Program-made: the position numbers and the translations under genes | The notes under the pieces: model-generated | The model's database searches: none | What the model was told of the DNA's origin: nothing | The model's input: only the letters and a program-made list of their open reading frames with translations | Shown here: in pieces, positions 35,182-47,102 of the stretch | Numbering within the stretch: position 1 is the first letter of the stretch | Layout: each line of letters opens with the position of its first letter | Source: Rhizomys pruinosus | Taxonomy: Eukaryota; Chordata; Mammalia; Rodentia; Spalacidae | Length of the DNA: 64,000 nucleotides | Direction of reading: 5' to 3' | Assembly: GCA_009823505.1 (NCBI GenBank) | Contig: VZQC01005731.1 | Location: forward strand, 130,199 to 194,198

Positions 35182-36680
35182 GAAAGACAGGATGAGAGGA
35201 AAAAAGAAGCCTCAAAGATGTCCAACAGCAACGTGTAGTGTCAAAACATGACACAGCTCCCTTAAACAGTGGCCGCGAACTGACTAGCTTCCAGCAAACT
35301 GAAAACTTTCAGTGTTCAGAGCAATTTTGAATCTTATTCTCATTTTTCCCAGTTGTCTTCTTCCCATAGTAATCTAGCCTCGGATCGCATGCTGTTGTGT
35401 TTTCTAGTGATAGAGCTCCTCCCCACACACACACACACACACATACACACACTCTCCCGTTTTTCATCTTGTGCCCTAATTAAATAACTGACTCCGCCCT
35501 TACCCTTTTTCCTAATGCAACAGTGTCTGCCCAGTGTCTGTTTGCACATGATCATTTAGAATTCCTCAAGTGTCCCCAGTGCCAATGTCTTCAGCCCCCG
35601 TGGGGACTCAGCTACTGAGGCACATTAGTGTAATCCCACAGGCCACCAACTGAGGCCGCCACCATTCAAAAGTCAACCGTGAGCTGAAGCTCATTGTTCT
35701 GTCTTCTTGCTGTCACATTCTCAATACCAGCAGCAAGAGACAACTAACTAACTGGCTTGAAACATGAATCAATGCTCAAATTTTCAAAGAGCGAGAGGGA
35801 GGGAGAGAAGGAGAGAGGGATAAAGGAAGGTAGGAGGGAAGCTGAGATTATGTTTATATGTGTGACATGCAGGTGTGCACACACATCCTGAAGTGTGGGG
35901 GCAGAAGGTAAATTAGAGGATTTGGTTTTCAAGTTCTCATCAGGGAATAAGCCATTCTGGCTTTCTTTAAGGCCAGAAGAGAAATGAAGTGATTATCAGG
36001 ATTTTAAATGGCAGAAGCCAAGGGAGCAGTTACACAAGGGGGCAGGGGAGACATCCCAACCCTTTCATAGCAGTGAGAGGCTGAACTGGAGTCGGCCTTC
36101 CAGGACTTGGGTTTATTTCCCCAGTATATTTTATACCCATTCAAGCACAATGATATATATGACATCTGGGCACAAAGTCTTTCTCAAAGACTAAAACAGA
36201 CTCCTGCACTCAAAACTTCCTCCTCCAGCACCCAGGGCCCCGGCCTCCCCACTCACTCCCAGCAGCAACACTGCTGTTGTGCTCAGCACGGTCTCAGAGG
36301 CGTGCTTTCTTCTGCTCCTCATATGCATAATTTACTAACTTAGGAAATTCCTGTCGATGTTGGTCTCAATTTTTCATGTGTCAATGGAATTAAGACTATA
36401 AAAATGTGGATCCATATAAAAGGACATTGTAGACAAAGAACTTGGGTTTTTCTCAAAAGAAGCAAAAACTGTCAACTTTATAGAAAGGTAAGTTTGGTTT
36501 GGGTTTTTAATCACATGATAAAAACATGCCTGCCTTCTCATGCCTAAGTGACACATCTGCAGTGCAACTTCTACGATTAAGGCTCACACAACATAGAATA
36601 AGGGGCCAAAAGGACACTGATTAACCTCTTAACTCTCATTAATGAAGCTCTTTCATGCAACAGGGGGCCAGGAACTCAAA
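35182..36680. other. Unique sequence with small simple repeats
   Basis: Contains (CA)n at 35421-35451 and a GA-rich block at 35788-35833. An imperfect direct repeat links about 35128-35195 and 35690-35745. No gene seen. Confidence 0.5.
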
Positions 36681-36684
36681 AGGT

Positions 36685-37262
36685 CATAAATGGCCAAGCT
36701 ATGCAGGTTAGGCATCTGCAGAATGTGGATCCATGGGCAGGTCACCTATATTCATCTTCACTCACCCAGAGCTCAGGAACACTGCAGAAGAGGGATTGGA
36801 AAGATTTTAAGAGCCAGGGAGGTAGTGCAAGACCATGTGGAAATAGAATCCTACGGGTACCTGGGACCCTGCTCATATGAACCTACGGCATTGGTGTCAC
36901 CATGCCCAGGACCCATGCAAGCTCAACCAGACAAAAACCCAGCATGGAACTGCAGAAATGGGGAGCAGAACCCAATCTTAGCTGAAGAAATATTGGATGC
37001 TGATTACAGTTAGTTGGGGAAGAACTGGCCTTCTTTAAGTGAGGGATTCCAAATAGGCTGGCTGGAGTTCAGAGGATGAACCTGCACTCTGGAGCCGAGG
37101 AGATTAATTTGGCACAGTGACCCTAACACAAATGACAGAATGTGTGAACTCCAAGGGAGTTGGGGTGCCAATGAAGTAGGGGGTGTAAAGGTGATTAAGA
37201 CTGATCGAGATGTTATATGTGAAATACACAAAAAATAATAATAATTAATAAATAAAAACATG
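36685..37262 (+). mobile_element. L1 3' UTR fragment
   Basis: aagagccagggaggtagtg, gcaagctcaaccagacaaaa, gaagaactggccttctttaag and an A/T-rich tail (aataataataattaataaat) resemble other rodent L1 3' UTRs in this window. It has no coding content. Confidence 0.55.
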
Positions 37263-38265
37263 CCTGACATGATTTAGGACCTTCCAAATTCCTGCACCTT
37301 GAATCCATTCTGAACCGCCCAAGGGACAGACGTATCTTCCAGTTTGGATGGGGCCATGAACTCAAGTCCTTGTCCCTCTCACCAGCCTACCTTCCAGCCC
37401 ATTCTGGCAGCCTACCCCATATCCAAAGCTCCAGAACGCACTATAAATCCTCCTTTCTCCAGGATGGCTGTCCTTCCTCCAGCCCTCTGCACACAACCAC
37501 CCACAGCCCAAAGCCCCCAAATTCTCTGACTCTCTTTACTTCTACCAGAGGCACTCAGGCTTGGACCATCTGAAACCAAGGGTCAGGGAAGGAGGGAGGC
37601 TGGCCCAGAGTCGAGCAATAACCCACCTCTCCCTGCCCTTTCTTCATAGAGCCTTATCAACACTGGCTGGCCCAAGTTGTATGTTCTAGGTGGCTGAGCT
37701 AGACCATCTTGGTGGAGGCTCCTGAAATCTCTGTTGTGAAGAGGCCTGACCCTGAGTTGCCTTCTGTGTCCCTGTTGAAAGCAGTTTCAGTAGGATCTGG
37801 CTAGGTCAGTTTATGGAAAACCTCCACCCTTAGACTCTGGTCATGAGGACTCCTCCTGAGCCTCTTAGGGGGAGCATGATCCTAAGTCTTGATAACAATG
37901 TTGACTAAACCCCAAATATGAGGGAGGAAAAAAGATTCAATGCTACACAGAGAGTTATTAACTTTCTCCCATCGTTGTAACTTTTAGAGGGAGATATAGG
38001 TAAAATAATTTCTCTATATTAAAATTCTAAAAGGTGACATTTTTGTTCAATATCTGTTTGACCTCTCAAGTCCCAAGTAATTATTTATTAAGTATTAAAC
38101 TGCTATATGTTCAAGGACTCATCCATACTTTCAGTTACTTCTCTGTCACATTGCTAATAAGTAACAACAATAATAAGCACCATTATCCACCACATGCTTT
38201 GAATAAACAAGCTTAATCCTCAAAAAGCATTCCATGAGGACCACTTCTCTTTAACCAAATAAAGA
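37263..38265. other. Unique sequence, no gene seen
   Basis: No repeat family or exon recognised with confidence. Confidence 0.5.
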
Positions 38266-38326
38266 TTTATTTTATTTTTTCCCCACAGGAAGCAGCTTTT
38301 ATTAACAAGTTGTCTCCAGAAACCAG

Positions 38327-38360
<34 letters not shown>

Positions 38361-39188
38361 AATTATACATTTAACACCTATCATTTAACACCTATTCTTC
38401 CAGGATTGAGGCTTTCCTGGCACTTCCTAAGGGAGGGGATGGATACTGCCTATCAGTTTTTCAAAAACCAAGCTGTTTCCCCTCCCTGTACAGCTTAACT
38501 CAGAAACTGTGGTATCATTATGCTGTGGGCCTTTTTTCCTCCAGTAATGCCTGCCATAGCTACTTTATAACTAGAGGCGAATGGGTGTGGGGAGAAGGGA
38601 TCATGAGTCAGAATAGTGATGCACAAGAAAACGGGAACACAGCCTATCAAAAGTCCCTCTGTCCTGTCTCAGTGGCTTGACCCTTCATCAGTTGCATTTC
38701 TCTTTGTGCTGGGTCAAACCCTTCTGAAACAGATCAGGGACTTCCACTGCCAGCCAAGGACCCAGCCCCAAGGCCATAAGACAAGCTAGTCCAAACTTGG
38801 GCACATTCCTGGCTCTCAAAGCTTCGAATGATCAGCCAGGCATATTTTTTCCCCTCCTGTACATCTTTGCTGTCTTCCCACCCATCTCAGGGACTGCAAT
38901 CTCTGGAGCAGTAGTGGGATATGTGATAGGAATGTCAAATGTGATGTCAAATTCATATTTGAGGAGGTCATGGATGTACTAGCATTTTCCAAACCACCAA
39001 GTCCCTTCCTTGTTGTACTCTAGTCAGAACCAATCATTGTCTGCATTCTTGTTGTTCTCCACATACCAGATAAGGGACTAATATTCCTCCTTTAGTCACT
39101 GCACCCACAATTCTCAATCCTGGGGTCCAGCATTAGTCTTCAGCACCGGGATCTCAGACACGACCCACTGGGTGGCCTCATCCGCCAT
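38266..39188 (-). pseudogene. Ufc1: Ufc1 processed pseudogene
   Basis: UFC1 is the E2-like enzyme that passes UFM1 to substrates in ufmylation. On the minus strand from the ATG at 39186-39188, translation gives [84 protein letters not shown] and QHKEKCN. These are the UFC1 blocks in order. The frame ends at 38698-38700, with 3' UTR to a T-rich (poly(A)) end near 38270 and a signal AATAAA read in reverse near 38300. It has no introns. Damage: several stops, small deletions (about 13 nt in total against the 167-codon family length), and loss of the catalytic Cys, whose segment now reads RGKNMPG then stop. A TA microsatellite lies in the 3' UTR copy (38326-38362). Clearly dead. Confidence 0.92.
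38326..38362. repeat. (TA)n microsatellite
   Basis: A near-pure TA run within the Ufc1 pseudogene 3' UTR; a 14-bp repeat around it (catttaacacctat) occurs twice just downstream. Confidence 0.93.
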
Positions 39189-39204
39189 AAGTGCAAGAGA
39201 GCGA

Positions 39205-39402
39205 TTTATTTTACTTTTATTTATTTGTGTGTGTCAGTATACATGCATGCAGGTACGTGTAGAGACCAGAGGAGGATATCAGATCACCTACAGTCAGAGT
39301 TAAAAGTGATTATGAATCACCAGGCATGGGTGCTAGGAACCAAACTCAGGTCCAATAAACACAGCACGTGCTCATGACCATGGAGACATGTCTCCAGCAA
39401 CC
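39205..39402 (-). mobile_element. Old B2-superfamily SINE
   Basis: Antisense body (gtgtgtcagtatacatgcatg, gaccagaggaggatatc, gggtgctaggaaccaaactc) ending catggagacatgtctcc. It sits just outside the 5' end of the Ufc1 copy. Confidence 0.7.
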
Positions 39403-39404
39403 AA

Positions 39405-39560
39405 ACCATTTTATAGATAAAGAGACTGAGCCAAAGAGAAGTGAAGTTACTCTCTGAAGAGCCTGCGATAGAGAACTGATTAGTCAAGTTTGCTAAGTCA
39501 AATGTCTGGTTCAAATGCCAGACGTCATCTTTCTGCCTGTGCCATGACCTCCCTGTGTCC
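39405..39560 (-). mobile_element. MIR fragment
   Basis: ttttatagataaagagactg, agtgaagttactctctgaag and tggttcaaatgccagacg match a MIR core. Confidence 0.65.
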
Positions 39561-39570
39561 ACTTAATATC

Positions 39571-40357
39571 AACAATTTGCTTACATAATGTTAAATGGAA
39601 AATGACACTCTGATGATACCTTCTGACACAACAGAACCTCAGAAGGAAAGCAAGCTGGGTGCAACCCAGTCAGTGAAGAGTATTTTGCTCAGATTTTTCA
39701 CAAAAGAAGTCATCCCATTATGTTTATGGCTATATGTCAAAAAGGGACAATTCGGCTTTATTGCCTGTAGCCTTCTGGTTTCTAGTGAGGCCCACCAGAG
39801 AGAAATGCACTGGAGACTTTTCAATGCTCTATAGAGCCACCAATCACACTTATTGATTTTTCTGCCCTACAAATGATAGAAGAGTGACTTCATGCCCAAA
39901 TCACCATAACAGATCTTAACGTTGCACGAGCAAAAGCTTTTTGTAATTCAGAAAAGCAATTATTTTCTGTGAAAAAAATAAAAGCCTAGTCAACTTCTTA
40001 GACATAATGAACCCACCTATTCATCTTGTCCTGCTGCTCCTGCTGATGTTAGAAGCAGGACAGGAGCAAGTCACACCTCGCTGCTCTCAGATCTGAGAAC
40101 AGGGCGTACCATCAGACACCAAAGAACTTCGCAACTCTGCCCTTCATTGGGTCAGGTTTCCATGCAACTACTGAGGCACCAGCCAGTAGAGAAGAGAAGC
40201 TACTTATCACTTTAGTCTTGGCTTTTAGTTTTCCATTACAGGGACCTGAAATCATTGACTAAAGTACAGAGCACTCTAATAACGACAGAACAATCTTCTT
40301 CAACTAGCTGAACTCTATGTTTAAAAAAGGAAATGGGGCATTGATAAACTGACTGAG
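39571..40357. other. Unique sequence, no gene seen
   Basis: No repeat or exon recognised. Confidence 0.5.
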
Positions 40358-40436
40358 TGTGGATGAGGGTGTGTGGGTGTGTGAATACGTGTTGGGGGGG
40401 TTACATATGCATGTTTGTACCAGTGCATGTGCACGT

Positions 40437-40478
<42 letters not shown>
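40358..40478. repeat. (GT)n-rich microsatellite
   Basis: Imperfect GT tract ending in about 20 pure GT units (40438-40478). Confidence 0.95.
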
Positions 40479-40480
<2 letters not shown>

Positions 40481-40712
40481 AGAGGCCAGAAGACAACTTT
40501 GGGTATCTGAGCCTTTCTTATGTGCTATCTCCACTGGTTTTTATTGTTTGTTGGGTTTCAGTTTGAGGTAAGGTCTCTCTGGCCTGGAGCTCATCAAGTG
40601 GCTAATCTAGATAAGCAGCATGCCCTAGGGATCTGCCCGCATCTGCTTCCCCAGTGCTGGGACTGCAAGGGCATGATACCACATCTGCTTTGATGTGTTT
40701 TCTATTGTTGTT

Positions 40713-40745
<33 letters not shown>

Positions 40746-40803
40746 CATGCGTGCTGAGGCTAGAACTCAGGTCTCCATGTGTGAGCTATCCCCCTATCCC
40801 AAT
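40479..40803 (-). mobile_element. Composite rodent SINE (RSINE/B3-like) with internal (TTG)n
   Basis: gaggccagaagacaactttg, gtctctctggcctggagctc, ccccagtgctgggactgc, then a TTG expansion (40707-40745) and the antisense head (gctagaactcaggtctcc). The GT tract before it is its CA-rich tail in reverse. Confidence 0.6.
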
Positions 40804-41204
40804 AAACTGATTTTGGATCACCTGTAACCATCCTTCATATTAACAAATGGAGCTTCAGAAGTCTTTTTAATGTTTTTATGAGACAATGCTGATGAACTCC
40901 CAGTGGCTCCCTGTGTCACATAACCAGTCATGTTATACGTTTCCCTATAACGATATTTCCAACCTGGCCTTCATTAGTGGAAGCCTTCAGATTTCAGGTT
41001 GAAGAAAGGGTAGAAAGAGAAAGGTTTTTTGTAGGTCAGTAGATATAGAAGAGGCAGTAGCTCTGGTGAAATCCAAAGACTGTTTTGCAGATTTGGACAA
41101 CTGAATTTTCAATGTAATACAATGGGACCGTATTGGTCAAATTTGCGTTAATTATATTTTATGATTTGAAGGATGGTACATGGCATAATGTCTGCTATAA
41201 AGAG
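40804..41204. other. Unique sequence, no gene seen
   Basis: No repeat or exon recognised. Confidence 0.45.
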
Positions 41205-41484
41205 GGGATGATGGTTAACATTGTCAACAGGATCTACAATCAGCTAGGAGACAAACATAGGGGCGTGTCTGCAAGATCATGAGTTAATTAATGTGGGAAG
41301 ACCCACATGGATGGGACCAGCTCTCATCTCTTTCTGCTTCCTGGATGCTGACACAATGTAACTAGCTGCCTCAAGCTCCTACATAATGGACTATCCACTC
41401 AAATTATAAGCCAGAATAAACCTTACCTTCCTTAAATTGCCTTTCTGAGATATTTTGTCATAGCAATGAGAAAAATAATACAGA
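41205..41484 (+). mobile_element. MaLR-type LTR fragment
   Basis: atggttaacattgtcaacag, gggcgtgtctgcaagatcat, tgtgggaagacccacatgg, ctgcctcaagctcctac and ccagaataaaccttaccttcc with tcatagcaatgag follow MaLR LTR order. The 5' part is diverged. Confidence 0.7.
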
Positions 41485-41512
41485 AGGTGATTGAGTTAAG
41501 TTTGTGGGGAGG

Positions 41513-41656
41513 CGTTCTTTTTGAGACAGGGTCTCCCTATAGCTCCGGCTTTCCTGGAACTCACTACATAAACCAGGCTGTTCTTGAACTCACAAAGATC
41601 CACTGCCTCTGCCTCCCAAGTGCTAGAATTAAAGGTGTGTGCCACCACACCTGGCA
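41513..41656 (-). mobile_element. B1 SINE
   Basis: Antisense B1 (gagacagggtctccctatag to gtgtgtgccaccacacctgg). Confidence 0.92.
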
Positions 41657-42282
41657 AATTTGTGTTTTTTAAATACCCTCTGTGGTAATATAGGATTAAA
41701 ATGGAAAGATGCAAATCAAGAAATATGCTATGGAAATAACATACAGTTTGTTTCCAAAGGATACAATCTTAATATAGGTGTAATGTAATAGACTGGTACA
41801 ACTTAATCTTTTTGGGTGCTTAACAACCATACTTAACGCCCATACCAATTCGGCTGAGGGACCTAAGGGATAACTTTATTCGTTGCCCTCAGAGATCAAC
41901 CAAGTCTTAGGGGATTATGCATGGGGGCACCTCTTGAAATGTCCTACAGATGTGGGTCACCAGTCTTCCTGTTCAGGGAGGTCTTGGAGAGCCACTGATG
42001 GGACCTCAGCCAGTGTCCAGTCTACAGAGAGGAAAGTCTGCTCATGCTTCAGAAAAGGAAGCCTGGTCTAGCAAGACCTGCTTTTGTCCTCGAGTGGATG
42101 GAACTGGTGATGAAAAGCTGAAAGGAGCAAGGGGCTCCCACCCTTCTCCTCCCCACCCCCCCAAAAAACCCAAGAGACCCCTGAGGACCAGATCCTCAAC
42201 TGACCTTGAGAAAACAAAAACCTTGGTTAATCTGGGCTAACTGTGTGGCCTTAAGCATCCAAAAGGAAAGTACAACCAGATA
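41657..42282. other. Unique sequence up to the gap
   Basis: No gene or repeat recognised. Ends abruptly at the N run. Confidence 0.5.
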
Positions 42283-42623
42283 NNNNNNNNNNNNNNNNNN
42301 NNNNNNNNNNNNNNNNNNNNNNNNNNNNNNNNNNNNNNNNNNNNNNNNNNNNNNNNNNNNNNNNNNNNNNNNNNNNNNNNNNNNNNNNNNNNNNNNNNNN
42401 NNNNNNNNNNNNNNNNNNNNNNNNNNNNNNNNNNNNNNNNNNNNNNNNNNNNNNNNNNNNNNNNNNNNNNNNNNNNNNNNNNNNNNNNNNNNNNNNNNNN
42501 NNNNNNNNNNNNNNNNNNNNNNNNNNNNNNNNNNNNNNNNNNNNNNNNNNNNNNNNNNNNNNNNNNNNNNNNNNNNNNNNNNNNNNNNNNNNNNNNNNNN
42601 NNNNNNNNNNNNNNNNNNNNNNN
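42283..42623. other. Assembly gap (341 N)
   Basis: A run of N. Any open frame reported across it is meaningless. Confidence 1.
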
Positions 42624-43479
42624 GCTGCTTCACCAGTGTTCCCTCTTTCAGTATCTACGGGTACTATCCAGTAAGACAGAAACCTTAACTCCTTGCTCTT
42701 CCTCATGAATCTAGTCCCTAATGCTTTGCACCTTGGCCTACATGCCTCTTCTGGATCCATCCACTTACCTCTTTATCCATTTTAATTTTTTGTTCTGAAC
42801 TCTCTTTGTTCTGAACTGTTCTGAACTGTAGTATTACATTCTTCCAAGTGGCTCTTTATAGAGTAGTCATAGAGGGTATTTATTTATTTTTCCATTTTTT
42901 TTATTACCATTATTAAACTTTTTCCATAGGTCACACATCATTTCTCGATCGAATCTAGAGTCACTTCCCCCTCCTTGCCCCTATCCCACCCAAGTCCCTG
43001 CACTCTGCCATACATGTCTTGCATCTCTCTCAGAGTCTCTCCAGGGTTTATTTTTTCAGTTCTTTTGTTGTTGTTCTCTCCAACTTGTATTGCTACATAT
43101 ATGGACTTGGGTGGGATAGGGGCAAGGAGGGGGAAGTGACTCTAGATTCGATCGAGAAATGATGTGTGACCTATGGAAAAAGTTTAATAATGGTAATAAT
43201 AAAAAAAATGGAAAAATAAATAAATACCCTCTATGACTACTCTATAAAGAGCCACTTGGAAGAATGTAATACTACAGTTCAGAACAGTTCAGAACAAAGA
43301 GAGTTCAGAACAAAAAATTAAAATGGATAAAGAGGTAAGTGGATGGATCCAGAAGAGGCATGTAGGCCAAGGTGCAAAGCATTAGGGACTAGATTCATGA
43401 GGAAGAGCAAGGAGTTAAGGTTTCTGTCTTACTGGATAGTACCCGTAGATACTGAAAGAGGGAACACTGGTGAAGCAGC
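42624..43479. repeat. Near-perfect inverted repeat (about 375-bp arms, 105-bp spacer)
   Basis: 42624-42997 is the reverse complement of 43103-43479 apart from one 3-base difference in an AAT run (near 42900 and 43200). The left arm begins exactly at the gap edge. The spacer (42998-43102) and the inner arms contain an L1 3'-end-like sequence. Confidence 0.96.
42890..43080 (-). mobile_element. L1 3'-end fragment inside the inverted repeat
   Basis: cacttccccctccttgccc, tgcactctgccatacatgtc and ctcagagtctctccaggg parallel the antisense L1 ends at 57340 and 57540. Confidence 0.5.
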
Positions 43480-44940
43480 GGATTTGTGGACTAAAATGGC
43501 AAACACTTCAAGCCCGGATGAATTTGAACTAGTAAGCAGATGTGGTACAAAAGTGACAGGATGTGCATTATCGCCCCTAAGACTAATAAAGTGACAGTCC
43601 TTTGTCCATCTCTTATCTTCTGGACATGAGGCTAGATGCTGGGAAGAGAAGAGTGGAAACAGAGTTCAGGTGGAGAGAAGGACATTAAACAAATAATCAT
43701 ACGAATGGGAAAAGGTCATGAAGATGAGGTATTTCAAGGTTGGCAAGAGCCAATAAGAACAAACGACACTAACAGAAAAGAGTTAACAGCTATTTATTGG
43801 AGTCAGTAAAATGACGGTCACTATCATTTCAGCAAGAGTGGTTTCAATGGAACACAAAGACTGGAGACATAAAATGAGGCAAAAAGAGAACCATAAAGGG
43901 AGGAGGTGGAAACCATGACTATAAGACAGTTATTCAAAAAGTTTCACTGAGAAGCAAGTAAAATGGCCAGGGACAAGAAAGCTATGCTAAGTCAAGGAAC
44001 AGTTCAGTAAGATGAACAGCTATGACACATGTGTGTCTCCCAGAGTGTTCTACCAAAGAGGGGAAACATGAGGAATCTGGGGCGAGGATTTTATATAGGT
44101 CAACAAGGCCAGAAAATATATAAGATCATGAGTGTTATTCTTGGGGGAGGATGTAACATAGATGATGACAAACCAGTGACAGTTAAGTAGCTGTTCATTC
44201 TGTGGAGATGTATGCTTTCCTCTAAGGACACTATATATCAATAGAATTTTTTTAGGTAGAAGGATTAGAAAGAAAAACAAAAGCATCATTATTTTGGATG
44301 ATTGCTTCCAAAGAAACTCCAGCAGATTTAGAAACTATTACAAAGAAAAACATGAAGCGACTGGACATATGTCAACTTCATCACACACACCCACACACAC
44401 ACACATACACACACACTCACACACACACACAGACAAAGAAACAGTTTTTAAGAGAGCACTTTAAATGAAACAAAAATTGCAATATCTAAAAATTTTAAAT
44501 ATGTTTGGTCTGGATTGTGAAAATTTACTGAAAGGTATTAAGGAACAGGTAAATAGACTGTAAGTAGTCATGAAGAAGATTTGATCTTGCAAGGTCAAGT
44601 ATCCCTAAATTCATCTAGATAGTCAGAGAAAGATCTAATCAAACTCATCTAGATAGTCAAAGAAGATCTAATCAAAACTACAACAGGATTCTAAAGAACC
44701 CTGCATATGGGTCTAAATGCATATGGATTAGTATATGCCCAAGGAAAGCCCAATGCTTATAGAGAATAAGAAATGAGCCAGCTATTATCAGGACTTACCA
44801 CAGCCCTAGGTAACTAACTAGAAAGTAACCAGGGAAGTCAGATATTAGCCTAGGACTTAGGACTCTCAAGTATAGAAAGAGATTACCTCATAGAACTTGG
44901 TTATATAAGGAGCCCCTAAAATGTATCATAAAAACTGGGA
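43480..44940. other. Unique sequence, no gene seen
   Basis: Contains a 34-bp tandem duplication (44611-44678, tcatctagatagtcagagaa) and a CA microsatellite at 44384-44433. No exon recognised. Confidence 0.5.
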
Positions 44941-44942
44941 TG

Positions 44943-45160
44943 CTGGGCTAGAGAAATGGCTCAGTGATTAAGATAGCTGCCCTTGCAGAGAACCCAGGTT
45001 CAATTCCCAGCACCCATATGGCAGCTAACAACCATCATAACTCCAGTTTCAGGGGATCTGACACCTCACCCTCTTCAGGTGTCTTTGGGAATTTCATGCA
45101 AATGGTACACTCATATACATGCAGGCAAAATGCTCGCACACAAAAGATAAAAATAAAGTA
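44943..45160 (+). mobile_element. Old B2-superfamily SINE
   Basis: Head gctgggctagagaaatggctc, B-box-like region ggttcaattcccagcac, a single aactccagtttcagggg unit and an AAAATAAAG tail. Confidence 0.8.
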
Positions 45161-45393
45161 CATCCAAAAGAAAAGAAAAAAACTTGGGTTTTCATTTTGA
45201 GAACTAGTTATTCATAACTGCATCTAGCCAACAAATAAAAGCCATCATTGAACTGGGCCGATGGGAGTGTATATTCAGTATATCTATAGAGAAAATAGAA
45301 AAGAACAAGTACAAACAGGCTTTGATAGAAACAAAGACATTTCATCTGCAAATAGAAGTAGGAAATGGAATGCAGATAAAAGTATGAGGATAA

Positions 45394-45526
45394 ACCAGGC
45401 ATGGTGGGACACGCCTTCAATCACAGCACTCAGGAGGCAGAGGTAGATAGATCTCTGTGAGATCGAGGCCAGCCTGGTCTACATAATGAGTTTTAAGCCA
45501 GCTAGGGCCACAGGGAGCCCCCCAAA
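45394..45526 (+). mobile_element. B1 SINE (copy A)
   Basis: ccaggcatggtgggacacgc to gccacagggagccccccaaaa. The counterpart in copy B is at 47314-47446. Confidence 0.88.
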
Positions 45527-45798
45527 AATAAATTAAAAATTTATATATAAATAAATATAATGTTCAAAAAATTAAATATATATGTTCAGTGGAAAACAAA
45601 GCCTGTGGGTGATCAAATATAAATATATATGAGGATTATAAGATTTGGTAATGGGTATTTGGCCTAACTTACTACTTTTTTCCCAAAAATTTTTTGGCTG
45701 TATCACCATCTGAGGACAAATAGGAAAGGAGGCTGAGGAGCCAGATAAGAGAAGACAGTGTAGACTGCTCTGGCAAACAGAAGAATAAATACACTAAG

Positions 45799-46013
45799 GG
45801 GGGCTGGAGAGATGGCCTAGCAGTTAAGAGTGCTGAATGCTCTTGCAGAGGACTCGGGTTCAAGCCCCAGCACCCACATGGTGGCTGAAAACCATCTTTA
45901 ACTCTACTTCCAGGGGAATCCAACGCCCTCTTCTGACCTCTGAGGCATTGCATGACACGGGTGAACAGACCTACATGCAGACAGTACATTCATACACATA
46001 CAAAAATAAAATT
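45799..46013 (+). mobile_element. B2-superfamily SINE without 17-bp duplication (copy A)
   Basis: ggggctggagagatggcctag to acatacaaaaataaaat. The direct repeat aaaatacactaagg follows it and aaatacactaagg precedes it (45786-45798 and about 46020-46034), a good target duplication. Confidence 0.92.
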
Positions 46014-46157
46014 TAAGGAAAAAATACACTAAGGACAGGTAATCAGCTGTAAGACAGTGGCAAGGGCTAACATTAAGTTTATGCCTTGAATTTATAGACA
46101 AATGAATACATGCAGATTTTACATTTGTAACATTTAGCTTCTTGAACATGTATGATA

Positions 46158-46352
46158 GGGCTGGAGAGATTGCTCAGTGGTTAAGAGCACAGGCTCCTTT
46201 TGCAGAGGACTTCGATTTGGTTCACCGACAGCTAACAGTTGTCTGTAACTCCATTTCCAAAGGATGTGATGCCATCTTCTGCATGCTCAGGAATTCCACA
46301 CACGTGGTGCATATAAAACACTGATACACATAAAATAAACATTAAAAATATT
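46158..46352 (+). mobile_element. Old B2-superfamily SINE (copy A)
   Basis: gggctggagagattgctcag, gtctgtaactccatttccaa and acacataaaataaacatt. Confidence 0.8.
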
Positions 46353-46981
46353 TAAGTGCATATGATAGGAAATCTAAACTACAAAAGAAAACAAGGAGAA
46401 AAGGGATCAGAGACAGGGAAATTATGGCAACTCAGTGGATAACCAGGCCTGTGGGATGACACCGCTCAGAGACTGAGGCCAGGGAATGGGAGGAGTAAAG
46501 AGAGAGGGGCTTCCTGTGCAGGAGATGTAGCAGATGGTGCTATTTATTGGTAATAAAAGGTCAAGGGACATGGGATGTGGTCACAAAATCGTAGGTCACT
46601 GGATGTTAGAACCGAGGCCAGAGAAGTCAAGTCACTTTCCAAGGGTGGTCACAGAGACCTTTGTTGGGCGCTCGGTATTACTGAGAGGAATGTCAAAGAC
46701 AGGGTGTGTCCCTGGCAGGGACAGGACCCTCACTTCCTGTTAGCTACAACTTCTCTGCCACTCATTCTACTAACTCGAAGGTCAAGAAGAAGAGAGAAGA
46801 GGCATGTTTCCCTTTTGTTTCTAATTATGAGGGGCAAGTAGTAAAACGACTAATAAGAAGGTTGTGCTGACTGCTGAGAAGGCATTCTAAAATGAGACAC
46901 ACCTAACCTCTTCCCAGAGGCCAACCAAGTCTATTAGGAGAAATAGACTCACACAAAGAAATCAAAATAAGAGCTAGAAAT

Positions 46982-47101
46982 AGGGCCAGAGGATGTCAGC
47001 TCAGTTGGTAGAGTGCTTGGCTACCACGCACGAAGCAGTGGGTTCGGTCCACAGCACCTCGTAAACTGGGTGTGGTGTCTCATGCCTGTAACCCCAGCAG
47101 T
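46982..47101 (+). mobile_element. ID-headed composite SINE, cut by the duplication joint (copy A)
   Basis: agggccagaggatgtcagctc, ggttcggtccacagcacctc, then the B1-like start (ctgggtgtggtgtctcatgc). It stops at the N at 47102. The full version is at 48901-49105. Confidence 0.7.
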
Positions 47102-47102
47102 N
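47102..47102. other. Single N at the duplication joint
   Basis: One ambiguous base sits exactly where copy A ends and copy B begins. Confidence 1.

Larger units (their letters stand above)
45185..47101. repeat. 1.92-kb tandem duplication, copy A
   Basis: It matches 47103-49020 almost base for base. Visible differences number about ten. Examples are agtatgagg against agtataagagg near 45385, a g/t change in ttccaagggtggtc at 46637-46650, and cacacacgtgg against caacacgtgg near 46297. It contains a B1, two B2-type SINEs and a truncated composite SINE. Confidence 0.97.

Noticed and set aside
42196..42760. Open frames running across the N block, and the frame starting MDPEEACRPRCKALG
   Set aside because: The N run carries no information, and the same frame appears on both strands only because of the inverted repeat.
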